From Carboxylicivirga litoralis (GTDB lineage: Bacteria > Bacteroidota > Bacteroidia > Bacteroidales > Marinilabiliaceae), in assembly GCF_025499605.1 (NCBI RefSeq), contig NZ_JAFMVC010000005.1, forward strand, positions 232,919 to 296,918: a stretch of 64,000 nt of DNA, given 5' to 3'. Of the stretch, positions 47,189 through 56,088 are shown piece after piece. The position numbers and the translations under genes were made by a program. The stretch's first letter is position 1, and each line of letters begins with the position of its first letter. Under the pieces are notes generated by a model. It saw nothing but the letters and a program-made list of their open reading frames with translations. It searched no databases and had not been told where the DNA came from.

Positions 47189-47539
47189 ATGAAATTAATA
47201 ACAGCTATTATACGTTCATACCAGCTCGACCAGGTTCGCGAGAGTCTTATAGCAGCAGGTATTACAAGAATTACAGTTAGTCGCGTATCAGGACATGGTG
47301 CCCAAAAACGAGAGGAAGTGTATCGCGGCAAAAAAGTTATCCCAGCATTAATCCCTAAAATGCGGGTTGAAATTGCGGTGAATGAAGAATTCGTTGATAC
47401 CACTGTTGACGCGATTATTGCAGGAGCTAAATCTGTTAATGAGGTGGAAGGCGAAATTGGTGATGGTAAGATATTTATAACACCACTTGATGAGTGTATT
47501 CGAATTCGTACCGGTGAAAAAGGAGGTACGGCTATTTAA
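47189..47539 (+). CDS. glnK: Nitrogen regulatory protein PII
   Basis: A 116-residue PII trimer subunit. The T-loop reads VSGHGAQKREEVYRGKKVIP (about 33-52), with Tyr45 at the position of the uridylylated Tyr51 of E. coli, though whether it is modified here is unknown. The B-loop segment GDGKIFITPLDECIRIRTGEKG (about 91-112) binds ATP/ADP and 2-oxoglutarate. Being cotranscribed with amtB identifies it as the GlnK type that blocks the channel when nitrogen is plentiful. A terminator follows. Confidence 0.95.
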   Translation: MKLITAIIRSYQLDQVRESLIAAGITRITVSRVSGHGAQKREEVYRGKKVIPALIPKMRVEIAVNEEFVDTTVDAIIAGAKSVNEVEGEIGDGKIFITPLDECIRIRTGEKGGTAI

Positions 47540-47594
47540 TTAAGAAACCACTGGGGCTTTACCAAAAGCTCCTATACTCCAAATCTATGAAAAG

Positions 47595-47626
47595 AAAATC
47601 CCTCACTGTTGTGGTGAGGGATTTTT
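47595..47626. terminator. Terminator between glnK and the DUF4301 gene
   Basis: AAAATCCCTCAC (47595-47606) pairs with GTGAGGGATTTTT (47614-47626). It stands between convergent genes and can serve both. Confidence 0.9.
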
Positions 47627-47641
47627 GTATGTAGTAGCTAA

Positions 47642-49174
47642 TTACTCTGGTTGATGCTGGGGGCGTAATAAATCCATCACTGTTTTAACCGGATTAAAAG
47701 TACTAACCGGCACTTCTACAAAGAAAGTAAGCCAGTGCGCCATGGCTCCATTCCATAAGCCAGGTAATTCGAGTGCTTTTAAGGCCTTACCATTCTGTGT
47801 TTTCTCTGAGATAAAACCAGTATCCGGGTCTACAAATTGTTTAAGGTCAAATTTTTCACCTTTATAATCTTTTGTATAACAAACTAAATCAACGGGGTTG
47901 AAGTGTGTACTTGCCTTTAAAATAGCTTGTTGTTCTGTGTCCGTCGGGTCTATCTGTGCGCCTTCAACAATTTGAAGGCTGATACTGCCATCTTTCTGTT
48001 TCACCCAAAACGGACCTCCACCAGGTTCGCCTTCGTTTTTAACCATGCCACAAATTCTAATCGGGCGATTTAACTTCTCTTTAATCGCAGCTACTTTCTC
48101 GTCATTGCTCAAAGCTTCCAGTTTAACGCGATTCATTTGTAGTTCAACACATAAAAACTCGATACCTTTATTAATTGTATTGGCAAAATTGTTGGAATTG
48201 GCATTATCCAGTCCTTCTAGAATTTTAAACACCTTTTCCTTTTTATCCAGAAGAATACCTGCTAATAGTTGCTTGTATTTTACCGTTTCAGGTAATTGGT
48301 ATTCGGGCACAACATTATCAATATTCTTAACGAAAATCAATTCAGCTTTCAGTTCATTTAAGTTTTCAATTAATGCACCGTGGCCGGCAGGTCGGAATAA
48401 CAATGAATCATCTTCTTGTCGGAAGGGTGTATTATCTGGATTAACAGCAATGGTATCGGTCGATTGCTTTTGAAAGGAGAAATCAACATCAAACTTAATA
48501 TTGTATTGCTGTTCTATTGGTTTTTTGCCCGTATTTAACTGTGCTTTAAATAACTCATGATGTTCCGGGCTTACCGTGAAATGCACTTTGGCCTGTTGGC
48601 CGTTATTGGCATATTGCGCTGCTTCTTTAAGGTGCTCTTCAACTGGTGTTGATACACTCTCGTTTTGCTTGTGGAAGCGAAGCAAGCCCTTTGGAAGCTT
48701 GCCATAATTTAGGCCATCCGGTAATAGGATTTTTTTAATTATCCTATCAGCCTCTTCTGTTGTAATAGTATCGGGGTTAATTTCTTGCCCTAATTGGTTC
48801 TCTAACTCATTTATAAAGGCAAAATCTTTAATTCTGGCAAAGAATGTACTGTACGGTTCCTGTATTTGAAGTAATGCTTGTTGGTTTTTATCTGACTGTA
48901 TGAACTCAAACAAAGCCTTAAACATTCGGGTGGCCGCTCCTGAAGCAGGAACAAATTTAATTGTTTCAAGGCCATTTTTTAAGGCGTCTTTGTATTTATT
49001 TATAAACGATATTTCATCATTCGGAGTGCTTGCAATAATACCATCACCAAGCGTAGCCGCCTTTTGAAGGGAGGCATAGGCAAAGCCTGATTGAAACTGT
49101 TCCAGCTGTTTCTCAATTAGTTCTTGAGGAATCGATTTTTTCTTTAAAAGAAGGAGGTCGTCGTTAGTTAGCAT
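47642..49174 (-). CDS. DUF4301 family protein
   Basis: A 510-residue cytoplasmic protein matching the uncharacterised DUF4301 family of Bacteroidota. Marked segments are FVPASGAATRMFKALFEF (about 75-91), GLNYGKLPKGLLRFH, VHFTVSPEHHELF, LLFRPAGHGALIENLNEL (about 260-277) and the C-terminal EPGGGPFWVKQKDGSISLQI. The P-A-S-G-A-A-T-R-M segment resembles the nucleotide loop of sugar-phosphate nucleotidyltransferases, so a role in activating a sugar or similar group is possible but not shown. No signal peptide or membrane segment. It is convergent with glnK and appears monocistronic. Confidence 0.82.
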   Translation of the reverse strand: MLTNDDLLLLKKKSIPQELIEKQLEQFQSGFAYASLQKAATLGDGIIASTPNDEISFINKYKDALKNGLETIKFVPASGAATRMFKALFEFIQSDKNQQALLQIQEPYSTFFARIKDFAFINELENQLGQEINPDTITTEEADRIIKKILLPDGLNYGKLPKGLLRFHKQNESVSTPVEEHLKEAAQYANNGQQAKVHFTVSPEHHELFKAQLNTGKKPIEQQYNIKFDVDFSFQKQSTDTIAVNPDNTPFRQEDDSLLFRPAGHGALIENLNELKAELIFVKNIDNVVPEYQLPETVKYKQLLAGILLDKKEKVFKILEGLDNANSNNFANTINKGIEFLCVELQMNRVKLEALSNDEKVAAIKEKLNRPIRICGMVKNEGEPGGGPFWVKQKDGSISLQIVEGAQIDPTDTEQQAILKASTHFNPVDLVCYTKDYKGEKFDLKQFVDPDTGFISEKTQNGKALKALELPGLWNGAMAHWLTFFVEVPVSTFNPVKTVMDLLRPQHQPE

Positions 49175-49384
49175 ATATTTTAGTTTTAGTCATGTAATAA
49201 TAATCTATTCAATGGATTTTAACAAGGATAATACGGGATATAAAGCAGACTAATTATTGAAATGTCAATTAGTGTAGTTAACCCCTAATCGTTATTTCTT
49301 TACAAATCAGTTATATTTAGTCTGTTTACTATTCGACCAAACGACACTAATGTTCAAATATACTGATAATCAATTATTTGAATG

Positions 49385-49415
49385 TTTAGATATTTAAAAA
49401 AATAGTCTATATTCG
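49385..49415 (+). promoter_or_regulatory. Candidate promoter of the FadL gene
   Basis: TTTA (49385-49388), 19 bases, TATATTCG (49408-49415): one mismatch from consensus in each element. The start codon at 49458 is 42 bases downstream. The remaining spacer (49175-49384) is AT-rich without a gene. Confidence 0.45.
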
Positions 49416-49457
49416 CGCTGTTAAAATTTCTTAAAAGTATTCACTAAATTTTCTTTT

Positions 49458-50675
49458 ATGAAGAGAATGGGATTGTTGTGTGGGTTACTTATGGTTAGCT
49501 TTCAGTTATTTGCTGAAGGGTATCAGGTAAACCTGCAAGGAAACCGACAGACAGGTATGGGACATACCGGAGCTGGATTAATGTTAGGAGCATCAAGTAT
49601 GCACTTTAATCCTGGAGCATTAAGCTTTATGGACAAAAAATACGAATTTTCGCTTGGAGTAAGTGGCGTTATTTCTAATAACACCTTCCAGAAACAAGCT
49701 CCATCAGTATACGAAGCTAAATCGGATAACCCGGTTGGTACACCATTTTACTTTTATGGTGCTACTAAACTAAATGATAAACTGGCAGTAGGTTTAAGTG
49801 TAACCTCTCCATACGGAAATACGCTTAAATGGGGTGATGATTGGGATGGTAAATATTTGATTCAGGATATTTCTTTACGTGCCATTTTTATTCAGCCAAC
49901 ACTATCGTATAAAATTAACGATAAGTTAGGTTTTGGTATTGGGTTAATGGCAGTGAATGGTAATGTTGATCTAAATAAGGCATTGCCAGTACAGTATTCA
50001 GGACAAGATGCTACAGTAAATATATCTGGTAATACATGGGCCTTTGGCTTTAATGCCGGAGTAAGCTATCAGGCAACAGAAAAGTTGTCGCTTGGTTTAA
50101 GCTACCGCTCAGAAGTGATGGTTGAACTAGATGAAGGTGATGCCGATTTTTCTGTCCCAGCTTCATTAGCTGGTTTATATCCTGATACTAAATTTAAGTC
50201 GGAGTTGCCAATGCCAGCCAATATCACGTTTGGTGTTGGTTATATGGTAAATGACAAGCTGTTGTTAGCGGCTGATTTGCAATATGTAGGCTGGTCGTCG
50301 TATGAGAGCCTGAACTTTGACTTTGAGGCAGAGTCGGTGCCTGATTCATACAACGCCCGCGATTTTGAAAACACCATGATTTATCGCCTTGGTGCTGAGT
50401 ATAGTTTAAACGACAAAGCGCAATTTAGAGCTGGTATTTACTACGACAGCACACCAATACCTGAAGACCGTTTAACGCCAGAAACACCGGGTACCAATAA
50501 AATTGGTATGTCATTAGGTTTTGGCTATAAAATCAGCGATAAATTATCGTTGGATGCCTCGTTATTATACATTCATGGCGAGAAACGCGAAGATGGTTAT
50601 GAGCCAACAGACTTTTACGGAACGTATTATACAAATGCTGTGATTCCGGGTATTGGTTTAAATTATTCATTTTAA
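49458..50675 (+). CDS. OmpP1/FadL/TodX-type outer-membrane channel
   Basis: A 405-residue outer-membrane channel for hydrophobic compounds. Signal peptide (LLCGLLMVSFQLFAEG), then the FadL hatch sequence GYQVNLQGNRQTGMGHTGAG and SSMHFNPGALSFM (the NPA-like motif near residues 53-60). Then come barrel strands such as KLAVGLSVTSPYGNTLKWGD, KLSLGLSYRSEVMVELDEGD, FGVGYMVNDKLLLAADLQYVG, ending IPGIGLNYSF with a C-terminal Phe. Its stop is 12 bases before the first in-frame ATG of the SGNH lipoprotein, so the two are cotranscribed and probably handle the same lipid. Confidence 0.92.
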   Translation: MKRMGLLCGLLMVSFQLFAEGYQVNLQGNRQTGMGHTGAGLMLGASSMHFNPGALSFMDKKYEFSLGVSGVISNNTFQKQAPSVYEAKSDNPVGTPFYFYGATKLNDKLAVGLSVTSPYGNTLKWGDDWDGKYLIQDISLRAIFIQPTLSYKINDKLGFGIGLMAVNGNVDLNKALPVQYSGQDATVNISGNTWAFGFNAGVSYQATEKLSLGLSYRSEVMVELDEGDADFSVPASLAGLYPDTKFKSELPMPANITFGVGYMVNDKLLLAADLQYVGWSSYESLNFDFEAESVPDSYNARDFENTMIYRLGAEYSLNDKAQFRAGIYYDSTPIPEDRLTPETPGTNKIGMSLGFGYKISDKLSLDASLLYIHGEKREDGYEPTDFYGTYYTNAVIPGIGLNYSF

Positions 50676-50687
50676 ACGATGAGACTG

Positions 50688-52040
50688 ATGAAACGATATA
50701 TATATAAATACGCATTTTTATTAGGTGTTATTGCGCTTTGGTCATGCGAACCGAATACGGATGATTTTTCACCGTCGAAGGGTAGTGCTGACTTTTCTAA
50801 GTTTATTGCAATTGGCGATTCATATACCGCTGGTTATACCGACGGAGCTTTGGGACGCCGCGGGCAGGAAGAAGGGTTTAGTGCCATTTTAGGTAAGCAG
50901 TTAATGCATGTAGGAAGTGATTCTTACAATCAGCCATGGGTGCAGTCTGAAAGTAGTGTTGGTTCAACACAACTACAACCCGGTGTTTACAATGGTTATT
51001 ACGAATTAAGTATTGTTGATGGTTCATTATCGCCAGTGCCTACCATTGGTGATGCTGCAATTTATGCCGAAGATGCAATAAGTGTTGATAATCAAAATTT
51101 TGGCGTTCCTGGAGCGAAGATAACACATTTGGTTACTGCTGGTTACTCGCAATTAAATCCATTTTTTGGGCGTTTTGCAAGTTCTGATATGACACATGTT
51201 TTGGGTGATGCAGCTAATGCAAATCCCACTTTTTTTAGTTGCTGGTTAGCTGGTAATGATGTTTTGGCCTATGCCTTGGCTGGTGGAGTTGGCAGCATAG
51301 GAAATGGGGTGACAGATATTACTGATGTTGCCGATTATGAATCGGCCATGGGTGCTGTTTTAAATGTTTTAACATCAAAAGGCGCGAAAGGTGTTATTGG
51401 TAATATTCCTGATGTTTCTTCAATACCATTTTTTACAACTGTTCCCTACAATGCTTTTGTTATTGATGCTGCCACAGCAGCAGCACTGAATCAAAATTAT
51501 GAAGCATACAATGCAGGTGCGGAGGCGATGGGATTACCAAAAATGGAGTTTGTTGAAGGAGCAAATGCTTTTATTATCCATGATGCTTCTATTCCAGCTC
51601 AATTAGGTAGTAGAAGACAAGCAACAGCTAACGATAGGTTATTATTAACGGCTAAATCGTATGCTGGTTCTGATGATTTTAAAGCTGACCCAATTATCAT
51701 TGATAATTATGTATTAACTGCTGATGAGCTTACTATGATTAGCACAGCAACAGATGCTTTTAATGCAATTAATAAAACAATGGCTGAAGGTTTTGATTTG
51801 GCCTTTTTTGATGCCAATGCTTTAATGGCGCAATTAAATACAACCGGTTTAGTTATCGATGGTAATCATTACAAGAGTACATTTGTTTCAGGCGGAGTAT
51901 TCTCGCTAGATGGTATTCACACAACAGGTCGAGGTTCGGCCATAATTGCCAATGCCTTCATTGATGCGATAAATGCAAAATACGATGCAGCAATTCCAAG
52001 AGCTAATATCAACGACTATGATATGGTAGAATTTCCTTAA
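50688..52040 (+). CDS. SGNH/GDSL hydrolase-like lipoprotein
   Basis: A lipoprotein of about 450 residues (start at 50688; lipobox IALWSCEP). The SGNH blocks are present: block I AIGDSYTAGYTDG with the nucleophile Ser, block III LAGNDVLAYALAGG and block V DGIHTTGRGSAIIANAF with Asp and His. A FadL-adjacent GDSL lipoprotein is a recurrent pair in Bacteroidota and suggests a surface esterase or lipase whose product enters through the channel; this is inference. Alternative Met 3 codons upstream (50679) gives the same signal. A terminator follows. Confidence 0.85.
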   Translation: MKRYIYKYAFLLGVIALWSCEPNTDDFSPSKGSADFSKFIAIGDSYTAGYTDGALGRRGQEEGFSAILGKQLMHVGSDSYNQPWVQSESSVGSTQLQPGVYNGYYELSIVDGSLSPVPTIGDAAIYAEDAISVDNQNFGVPGAKITHLVTAGYSQLNPFFGRFASSDMTHVLGDAANANPTFFSCWLAGNDVLAYALAGGVGSIGNGVTDITDVADYESAMGAVLNVLTSKGAKGVIGNIPDVSSIPFFTTVPYNAFVIDAATAAALNQNYEAYNAGAEAMGLPKMEFVEGANAFIIHDASIPAQLGSRRQATANDRLLLTAKSYAGSDDFKADPIIIDNYVLTADELTMISTATDAFNAINKTMAEGFDLAFFDANALMAQLNTTGLVIDGNHYKSTFVSGGVFSLDGIHTTGRGSAIIANAFIDAINAKYDAAIPRANINDYDMVEFP

Positions 52041-52064
52041 TGGGATATTTACATAATGAGTGGT

Positions 52065-52089
52065 AAAGGAGGGGTAACCCTCCTTTTTT
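52065..52089. terminator. Terminator after the SGNH lipoprotein gene
   Basis: AAAGGAGGG (52065-52073), loop GTAA, CCCTCCTTT (52078-52086) and T-run. It separates convergent genes. Confidence 0.9.
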
Positions 52090-52094
52090 GTATG

Positions 52095-52916
52095 TTATGG
52101 GGCAATTTGTTGCTGGATTTTATCATCCAATGCTTTGCGTAATTCAACGAGTAAAGGGTGTTTTACATTGTATTCAGCTTTGTCAATGTGATTAATTGCC
52201 AACAATCTTGGCGATGTACCGCTAATGAACGCGGCTTCCATTTGATCGAGTTCATCAATATTGATGGCTCTGAACTCAACTACTATATTTTTTTCCTGTG
52301 CAATTGAAAGCACTTGTTTTCGCATAATGCCACCAAGCACCAGTGAATCGTCTGCTGTAATTAGGCAATTGTCTTTAATAAAAAATAAATTGGAGCGGCT
52401 ACCTTCTGTCAGACAATTATCTGAATTAACCAGTATGCTTTCGTAAACATGGCGTTGTTCAATAATTGTATTTGCTTTTCCTCTAACATCAGGGTTATAT
52501 ATTTTAGCTTTAGGGTGGTGGCGCTCCGAAAATTGCAACGTGCATTTAATACCTTCATTGTATTCTTTTTCGCTTGGGTATTTTGCAGTTGTAAAATAGG
52601 CCATAAACTGATAGGTGTCTCTATCCGAGAATCGAAAATCAATTTTAATATTGCCGTTACTAATGTTGTTGGCTGAATAAAGCATCTTTAACCGGTTTTT
52701 AAGCTGATTATTATTAACTATTGCTTGGTAGCCTGCTATTTCAATGCTGTTTGCAAGCCGGTTTAAATGTTCGTCGATAAAAAGAGGGGTGGATGCTTCA
52801 ATTCGGAATACCTCATAAATGCATACTTCATCATCGCCAATAGAATCGTTAAAAAAGGCGACCGACTTTAAGGTTCTATCCATCAAAAAATATTCTCCCT
52901 GAATAGCAGATTGCAT
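52095..52916 (-). CDS. Class IV aminotransferase-like protein
   Basis: A 273-residue fold-type IV PLP protein of the branched-chain aminotransferase / aminodeoxychorismate lyase group. The probable PLP lysine is Lys147 in NPDVRGKANTIIEQ, and LTEGSRSNLFFI (about 169-180) is the conserved Glu/Ser/Asn block that holds the cofactor. GGIMRKQVLSIAQ and AFISGTSPRLLAI fit the phosphate-binding part. Length fits PabC-like lyases or D-amino-acid aminotransferases more than full IlvE. Reaction not resolved. It ends just past the shared terminator with the SGNH gene and has no cotranscribed neighbour. Confidence 0.8.
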   Translation of the reverse strand: MQSAIQGEYFLMDRTLKSVAFFNDSIGDDEVCIYEVFRIEASTPLFIDEHLNRLANSIEIAGYQAIVNNNQLKNRLKMLYSANNISNGNIKIDFRFSDRDTYQFMAYFTTAKYPSEKEYNEGIKCTLQFSERHHPKAKIYNPDVRGKANTIIEQRHVYESILVNSDNCLTEGSRSNLFFIKDNCLITADDSLVLGGIMRKQVLSIAQEKNIVVEFRAINIDELDQMEAAFISGTSPRLLAINHIDKAEYNVKHPLLVELRKALDDKIQQQIAP

Positions 52917-53140
52917 TATAATGAGGTATGGTTAATTTCAGAAAATGAAGATAGGTAATTTTATTTGGCTGGCAAACCTGCTGGTTAAATGCCTCTTAAA
53001 AATAACTGTAAAGAACAGGATTGAGATATGTTGGTAGCTATATATATTTAATTACATAGTGTATTTGTTGAAGAAGAATACTGTGGTTTCGTTAACTTTT
53101 GTTTTTTTTGTACGAAAATTCAAATTGTATTCTCTGGAAA

Positions 53141-53614
53141 ATGACGAAACTATTTCTTTTTGTAAATATATTGTTCATGTTTGGTGAACCCGGTGCTATA
53201 GAGCGAAGTCAATTCTATGAGGTGTTTTCTGGTGATGAGCATGATGATGTAAACGAGTTGATTACGCAGTTGGAAAAGGAGTTGCCTAATTCTTTGGTAA
53301 ATGCTTATAAAGGAGCCTTATATATGAAGCTTTCATCATTTATGCCCAAAGCAAAGCTTAAGATTGAAACCTTTAAAAAAGGGCACATTTTGCTCGAAAA
53401 TGAAATTAAAGCGCAACCAGAAAACATTGAATATCGTTTCCTTCGCCTGGTTATTCAGGAGCAATCACCACCCATATTGAAATACAAAAAGGATATAAAA
53501 AGCGATAAGCGCTTAATAATGGATCATTATGCCGATTTAGAGCCTTTAGTACAAAAATATGTGCTTAATTATGCGAATAAATCAAAACAACTAAACGAAA
53601 ACGAATTCAAGTAA
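53141..53614 (+). CDS. Exported protein at the head of the dialkylresorcinol-type operon
   Basis: A 157-residue protein starting at 53141 (MTKLFLFVNILFMFGEPGA), which gives a short signal peptide; a TTG-started longer frame lacks one. The mature part is helical and charged (DDVNELITQLEKELPNSLVN, KAKLKIETFKKGHILLENEI, IEYRFLRLVIQEQSPPIL). I do not recognise a domain. It ends 3 bases before the DarA-like gene, so it belongs to that operon and may be a periplasmic accessory. Confidence 0.65.
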   Translation: MTKLFLFVNILFMFGEPGAIERSQFYEVFSGDEHDDVNELITQLEKELPNSLVNAYKGALYMKLSSFMPKAKLKIETFKKGHILLENEIKAQPENIEYRFLRLVIQEQSPPILKYKKDIKSDKRLIMDHYADLEPLVQKYVLNYANKSKQLNENEFK

Positions 53615-53617
53615 TAA

Positions 53618-54523
53618 ATGAAGCTTTTAATTATTTCCTACTCGCAAACCGGACAATTAAACGAGTTAATAGAGAATTGTACACGCGGGATTGACAATGT
53701 TGACATAGACAGGATTGAATATCAACCCCAAAATGATTTTCCATTTCCTTGGACCTCGGATGAGTTTTTTGATGCCATGCCCGAGTCGGTGTTGGAAACC
53801 AAATTGGAATTAAAACCCATAAACTACAAGCACGAAAAGTACGATCTAATCATTTTGGGTTATCAACCCTGGTTTTTATCACCCTCTATTCCTACCAGTT
53901 CATTATTACAAGAGGAAAGTTTTCTTGCTAGAGTGAAAAATACACCAGTGATAACGATTATTGGTTCGCGTAATATGTGGATTAATTCGCAAAAGAGCGT
54001 TAGTAAGCGGATTTTAGAAGCCGGAGGTGAAGTTGTTGGAAATATTCCTTTTATTGATACGCATAATAATTATGTCAGTGCTTTTACCATTTTGCACTGG
54101 ATGCTTGCTGGACAAAAAACAAAGAAATGGGGCATTTTCCCAAAGCCAGGTGTTAGTAGTGAAGACATTGAAGGCGCTGAAGTGTATGCCCCAATTATAA
54201 ATAAATCTATTCAGGAGAAAGATTTCTCAGAGCTACAAACTGAAATTCTTAAAGTGGGTAAAATATCTGTTGGTTCAGGCATTTTATTTGTTGAAACAGC
54301 TGGTAGACGGATTTTTGGTATTTGGTCAAAATTGATTACCAGGTTTGGAACATCACCTAAAAAAAGAAGATTCTTAATTCGCTTGTATAAGTACTATTTG
54401 GTTGTGGCTCTTTTCTTTATAGCTCCCATTGTTGTTTCCATTTTCAGGCTGCTTGTGCTTCCTTTTGTTTACCCACTAATAAATAAAAGAAAAAGCTATA
54501 TTTGCAGCACTAAACTAACATGA
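53618..54523 (+). CDS. darA: Dialkylresorcinol condensing enzyme, DarA-like
   Basis: A 301-residue protein with an N-terminal flavodoxin/NADPH-reductase-like fold (MKLLIISYSQTGQLNELIEN; YDLIILGYQPWFLSPSIPTS; TPVITIIGSRNMWINSQKSV). It has a C-terminal hydrophobic anchor (YLVVALFFIAPIVVSIFRLL). This pattern matches the proteins annotated as DarA in flexirubin-type clusters, where DarA and DarB convert a beta-ketoacyl thioester and a beta-keto acid into a 2,5-dialkylresorcinol. The following DarB-like gene overlaps its stop by 4 bases. The anchor suggests work at the inner membrane. Assignment from family knowledge and context. Confidence 0.82.
   Translation: MKLLIISYSQTGQLNELIENCTRGIDNVDIDRIEYQPQNDFPFPWTSDEFFDAMPESVLETKLELKPINYKHEKYDLIILGYQPWFLSPSIPTSSLLQEESFLARVKNTPVITIIGSRNMWINSQKSVSKRILEAGGEVVGNIPFIDTHNNYVSAFTILHWMLAGQKTKKWGIFPKPGVSSEDIEGAEVYAPIINKSIQEKDFSELQTEILKVGKISVGSGILFVETAGRRIFGIWSKLITRFGTSPKKRRFLIRLYKYYLVVALFFIAPIVVSIFRLLVLPFVYPLINKRKSYICSTKLT
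54497..54504 (+). promoter_or_regulatory. Possible internal -7 element before darB
   Basis: TATATTTG lies within the last codons of darA, 16 bases before the darB start. It fits the -7 consensus, but no -33 element is visible at the right spacing and it is within coding sequence. Confidence 0.25.
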
Positions 54524-55668
54524 TAATGACCCAGGTTTTTATTACAAAAACATCTTCTTTTTTACCTAACGAAGTCGTGTCGAGTGCCGACATGGAAAAG
54601 TACTTAGGTTACATCAATGATAAACCATCAAAATCGAAAGCCATAGTATTGCGCAGTAATGGTATCGAGCAACGCTATTACGCTTTAACCGAAGATGGTC
54701 AACCAACGCATACGAATGCCGAAATGGTTTCTCAGGCCATCAGGAACTTGTTTCTTAACGAACCTGAAAACCTTTCGAAAGTTGATTTAATTACGTGCGG
54801 GACAACTACACCCGACCAATTATTGCCCTCACATGCAATAATGGTGCATGGCTTATTGCCCGAAACAGGACAAATAGAAGTAACGTCAAATGCCGGTTCA
54901 TGCTGCTCGGGTATGCATTCGCTTAAATTTGCTTTTTTATCTGTTAAGTCGGGCGAAAAAGAAAATGCCGTTTGTGCCGGTTCAGAGCGGATTTCGTCTA
55001 TCATACAGGCTGATACGTTTCAAGAAGAAGGCAAGCATTTAGAAGCTATCGAAGCTAATCCATATGTAGCTTTCGAGAAAGACTTCTTGCGCTGGATGCT
55101 ATCTGACGGAGCAGGTGCTTTTCTATTGCAAAACAAGCCTGCTGCAGAAGGCGTCTCATTACGTATTGATTGGTTAGAATTGGCGTCGTTTGCTAATCTA
55201 AATGATACATGTATGTACATGGGAGCCGAAAAACAAAGTGATGGTTCTCTGTTGAGTTATCAGAATATGCCTCAGCAAGATTTGTTGAATAAATCAATCC
55301 TGAGTATCAAGCAGGATGTGAAGTTGTTGAGTGCTCAAATTGTGAAACAAGGCTTTGGTTTGTTAAGCGGTATTTTAGAAAAACACCATATTGATATTAA
55401 CGATATCGATCACTTTTTGCCTCATATGTCAAGTTATTTCTTCAAGGATAAGATATATAATATCCTGGAAGAGAATGGAATTAAAATACCATACGAGAAA
55501 TGGTATACCAACTTGAAAGAAAAAGGAAACATTGGAGCAGGTTCAATCTACATCATGCTTGATGGGCTTATCCAATCTGGTAAGTTGAAAAAAGGAGAAA
55601 AAGTGTTGTTAGCTGTTCCTGAAAGTGCTCGTTTTTCGTATGCATTTTGCTTGCTAACAGTTTGCTAA
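54520..55668 (+). CDS. darB: Ketosynthase III, DarB-like
   Basis: A 382-residue thiolase-fold enzyme of the FabH group. The nucleophile is in NAGSCCSGMHSLKFAF (Cys128 or Cys129; Cys129 aligns best). A His is in DHFLPHMSSYFF (about 310), and NIGAGSI carries the Asn. In flexirubin and dialkylresorcinol pathways DarB condenses the two fatty precursors that DarA closes into the ring. It starts at ATG 54520, with Met3 also possible. The stop is 21 bases before the next GTG start. Confidence 0.87.
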   Translation: MIMTQVFITKTSSFLPNEVVSSADMEKYLGYINDKPSKSKAIVLRSNGIEQRYYALTEDGQPTHTNAEMVSQAIRNLFLNEPENLSKVDLITCGTTTPDQLLPSHAIMVHGLLPETGQIEVTSNAGSCCSGMHSLKFAFLSVKSGEKENAVCAGSERISSIIQADTFQEEGKHLEAIEANPYVAFEKDFLRWMLSDGAGAFLLQNKPAAEGVSLRIDWLELASFANLNDTCMYMGAEKQSDGSLLSYQNMPQQDLLNKSILSIKQDVKLLSAQIVKQGFGLLSGILEKHHIDINDIDHFLPHMSSYFFKDKIYNILEENGIKIPYEKWYTNLKEKGNIGAGSIYIMLDGLIQSGKLKKGEKVLLAVPESARFSYAFCLLTVC

Positions 55669-55689
55669 TTAAAACAGGCTGCCGAAATC

Positions 55690-56088
55690 GTGAAAAAAGA
55701 AGAAATTCCACAAGATAAGTCTACGCTTGAAAATTTTACCAAGGAAGTCTATTATGTCAAGGGTAAAGAAGGGCGTTATGAAACTGGCTTAAGCAAGGGC
55801 TGGAGCGTTAAAGCAGAAGCACAGGATTCGGCCTGGGATGATATTCATAACGATTTGGAAGAGGCGCGCCTGGCTGTGAAAAATGGTAAAAAAAGTCCGA
55901 TTTTTTACTATATGAAAAAGGAGTTGATGGACGAAGCTATTCTGGCCAGTTATGTGGGCATGATGAAATTCAGGGTGAAAAGGCATTTTAAACCATGGGT
56001 GTTTAAGCGACTAAAGCAGTCTGCCCTGAAGAAATATGCGTCTGTGTTTAAAATAAGTGTAGAGGAATTAAAATCATTTGAGGGATAA
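55690..56088 (+). CDS. Small conserved operon protein, function unknown
   Basis: A 132-residue, charged, probably helical soluble protein beginning at GTG 55690 (VKKEEIPQDKSTLENFTKEV). Strong features are WSVKAEAQDSAWDDIHNDLE, SPIFYYMKKELMDEAILASY and FRVKRHFKPWVFKRLKQ. It has no signal peptide, membrane segment or obvious active site. It lies between darB and the BtrH gene, overlapping the latter by one base (TAATG). Proteins of this size occur at this place in flexirubin-type clusters, to my recollection; none has a known role. Confidence 0.7.
   Translation: MKKEEIPQDKSTLENFTKEVYYVKGKEGRYETGLSKGWSVKAEAQDSAWDDIHNDLEEARLAVKNGKKSPIFYYMKKELMDEAILASYVGMMKFRVKRHFKPWVFKRLKQSALKKYASVFKISVEELKSFEG

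Noticed and set aside
53618..54523. Plain NADPH-dependent flavodoxin reductase
   Set aside because: The fold fits, but the C-terminal membrane anchor and the overlap with a DarB-like gene, ACP and ketosynthases point to a DarA-type function instead.
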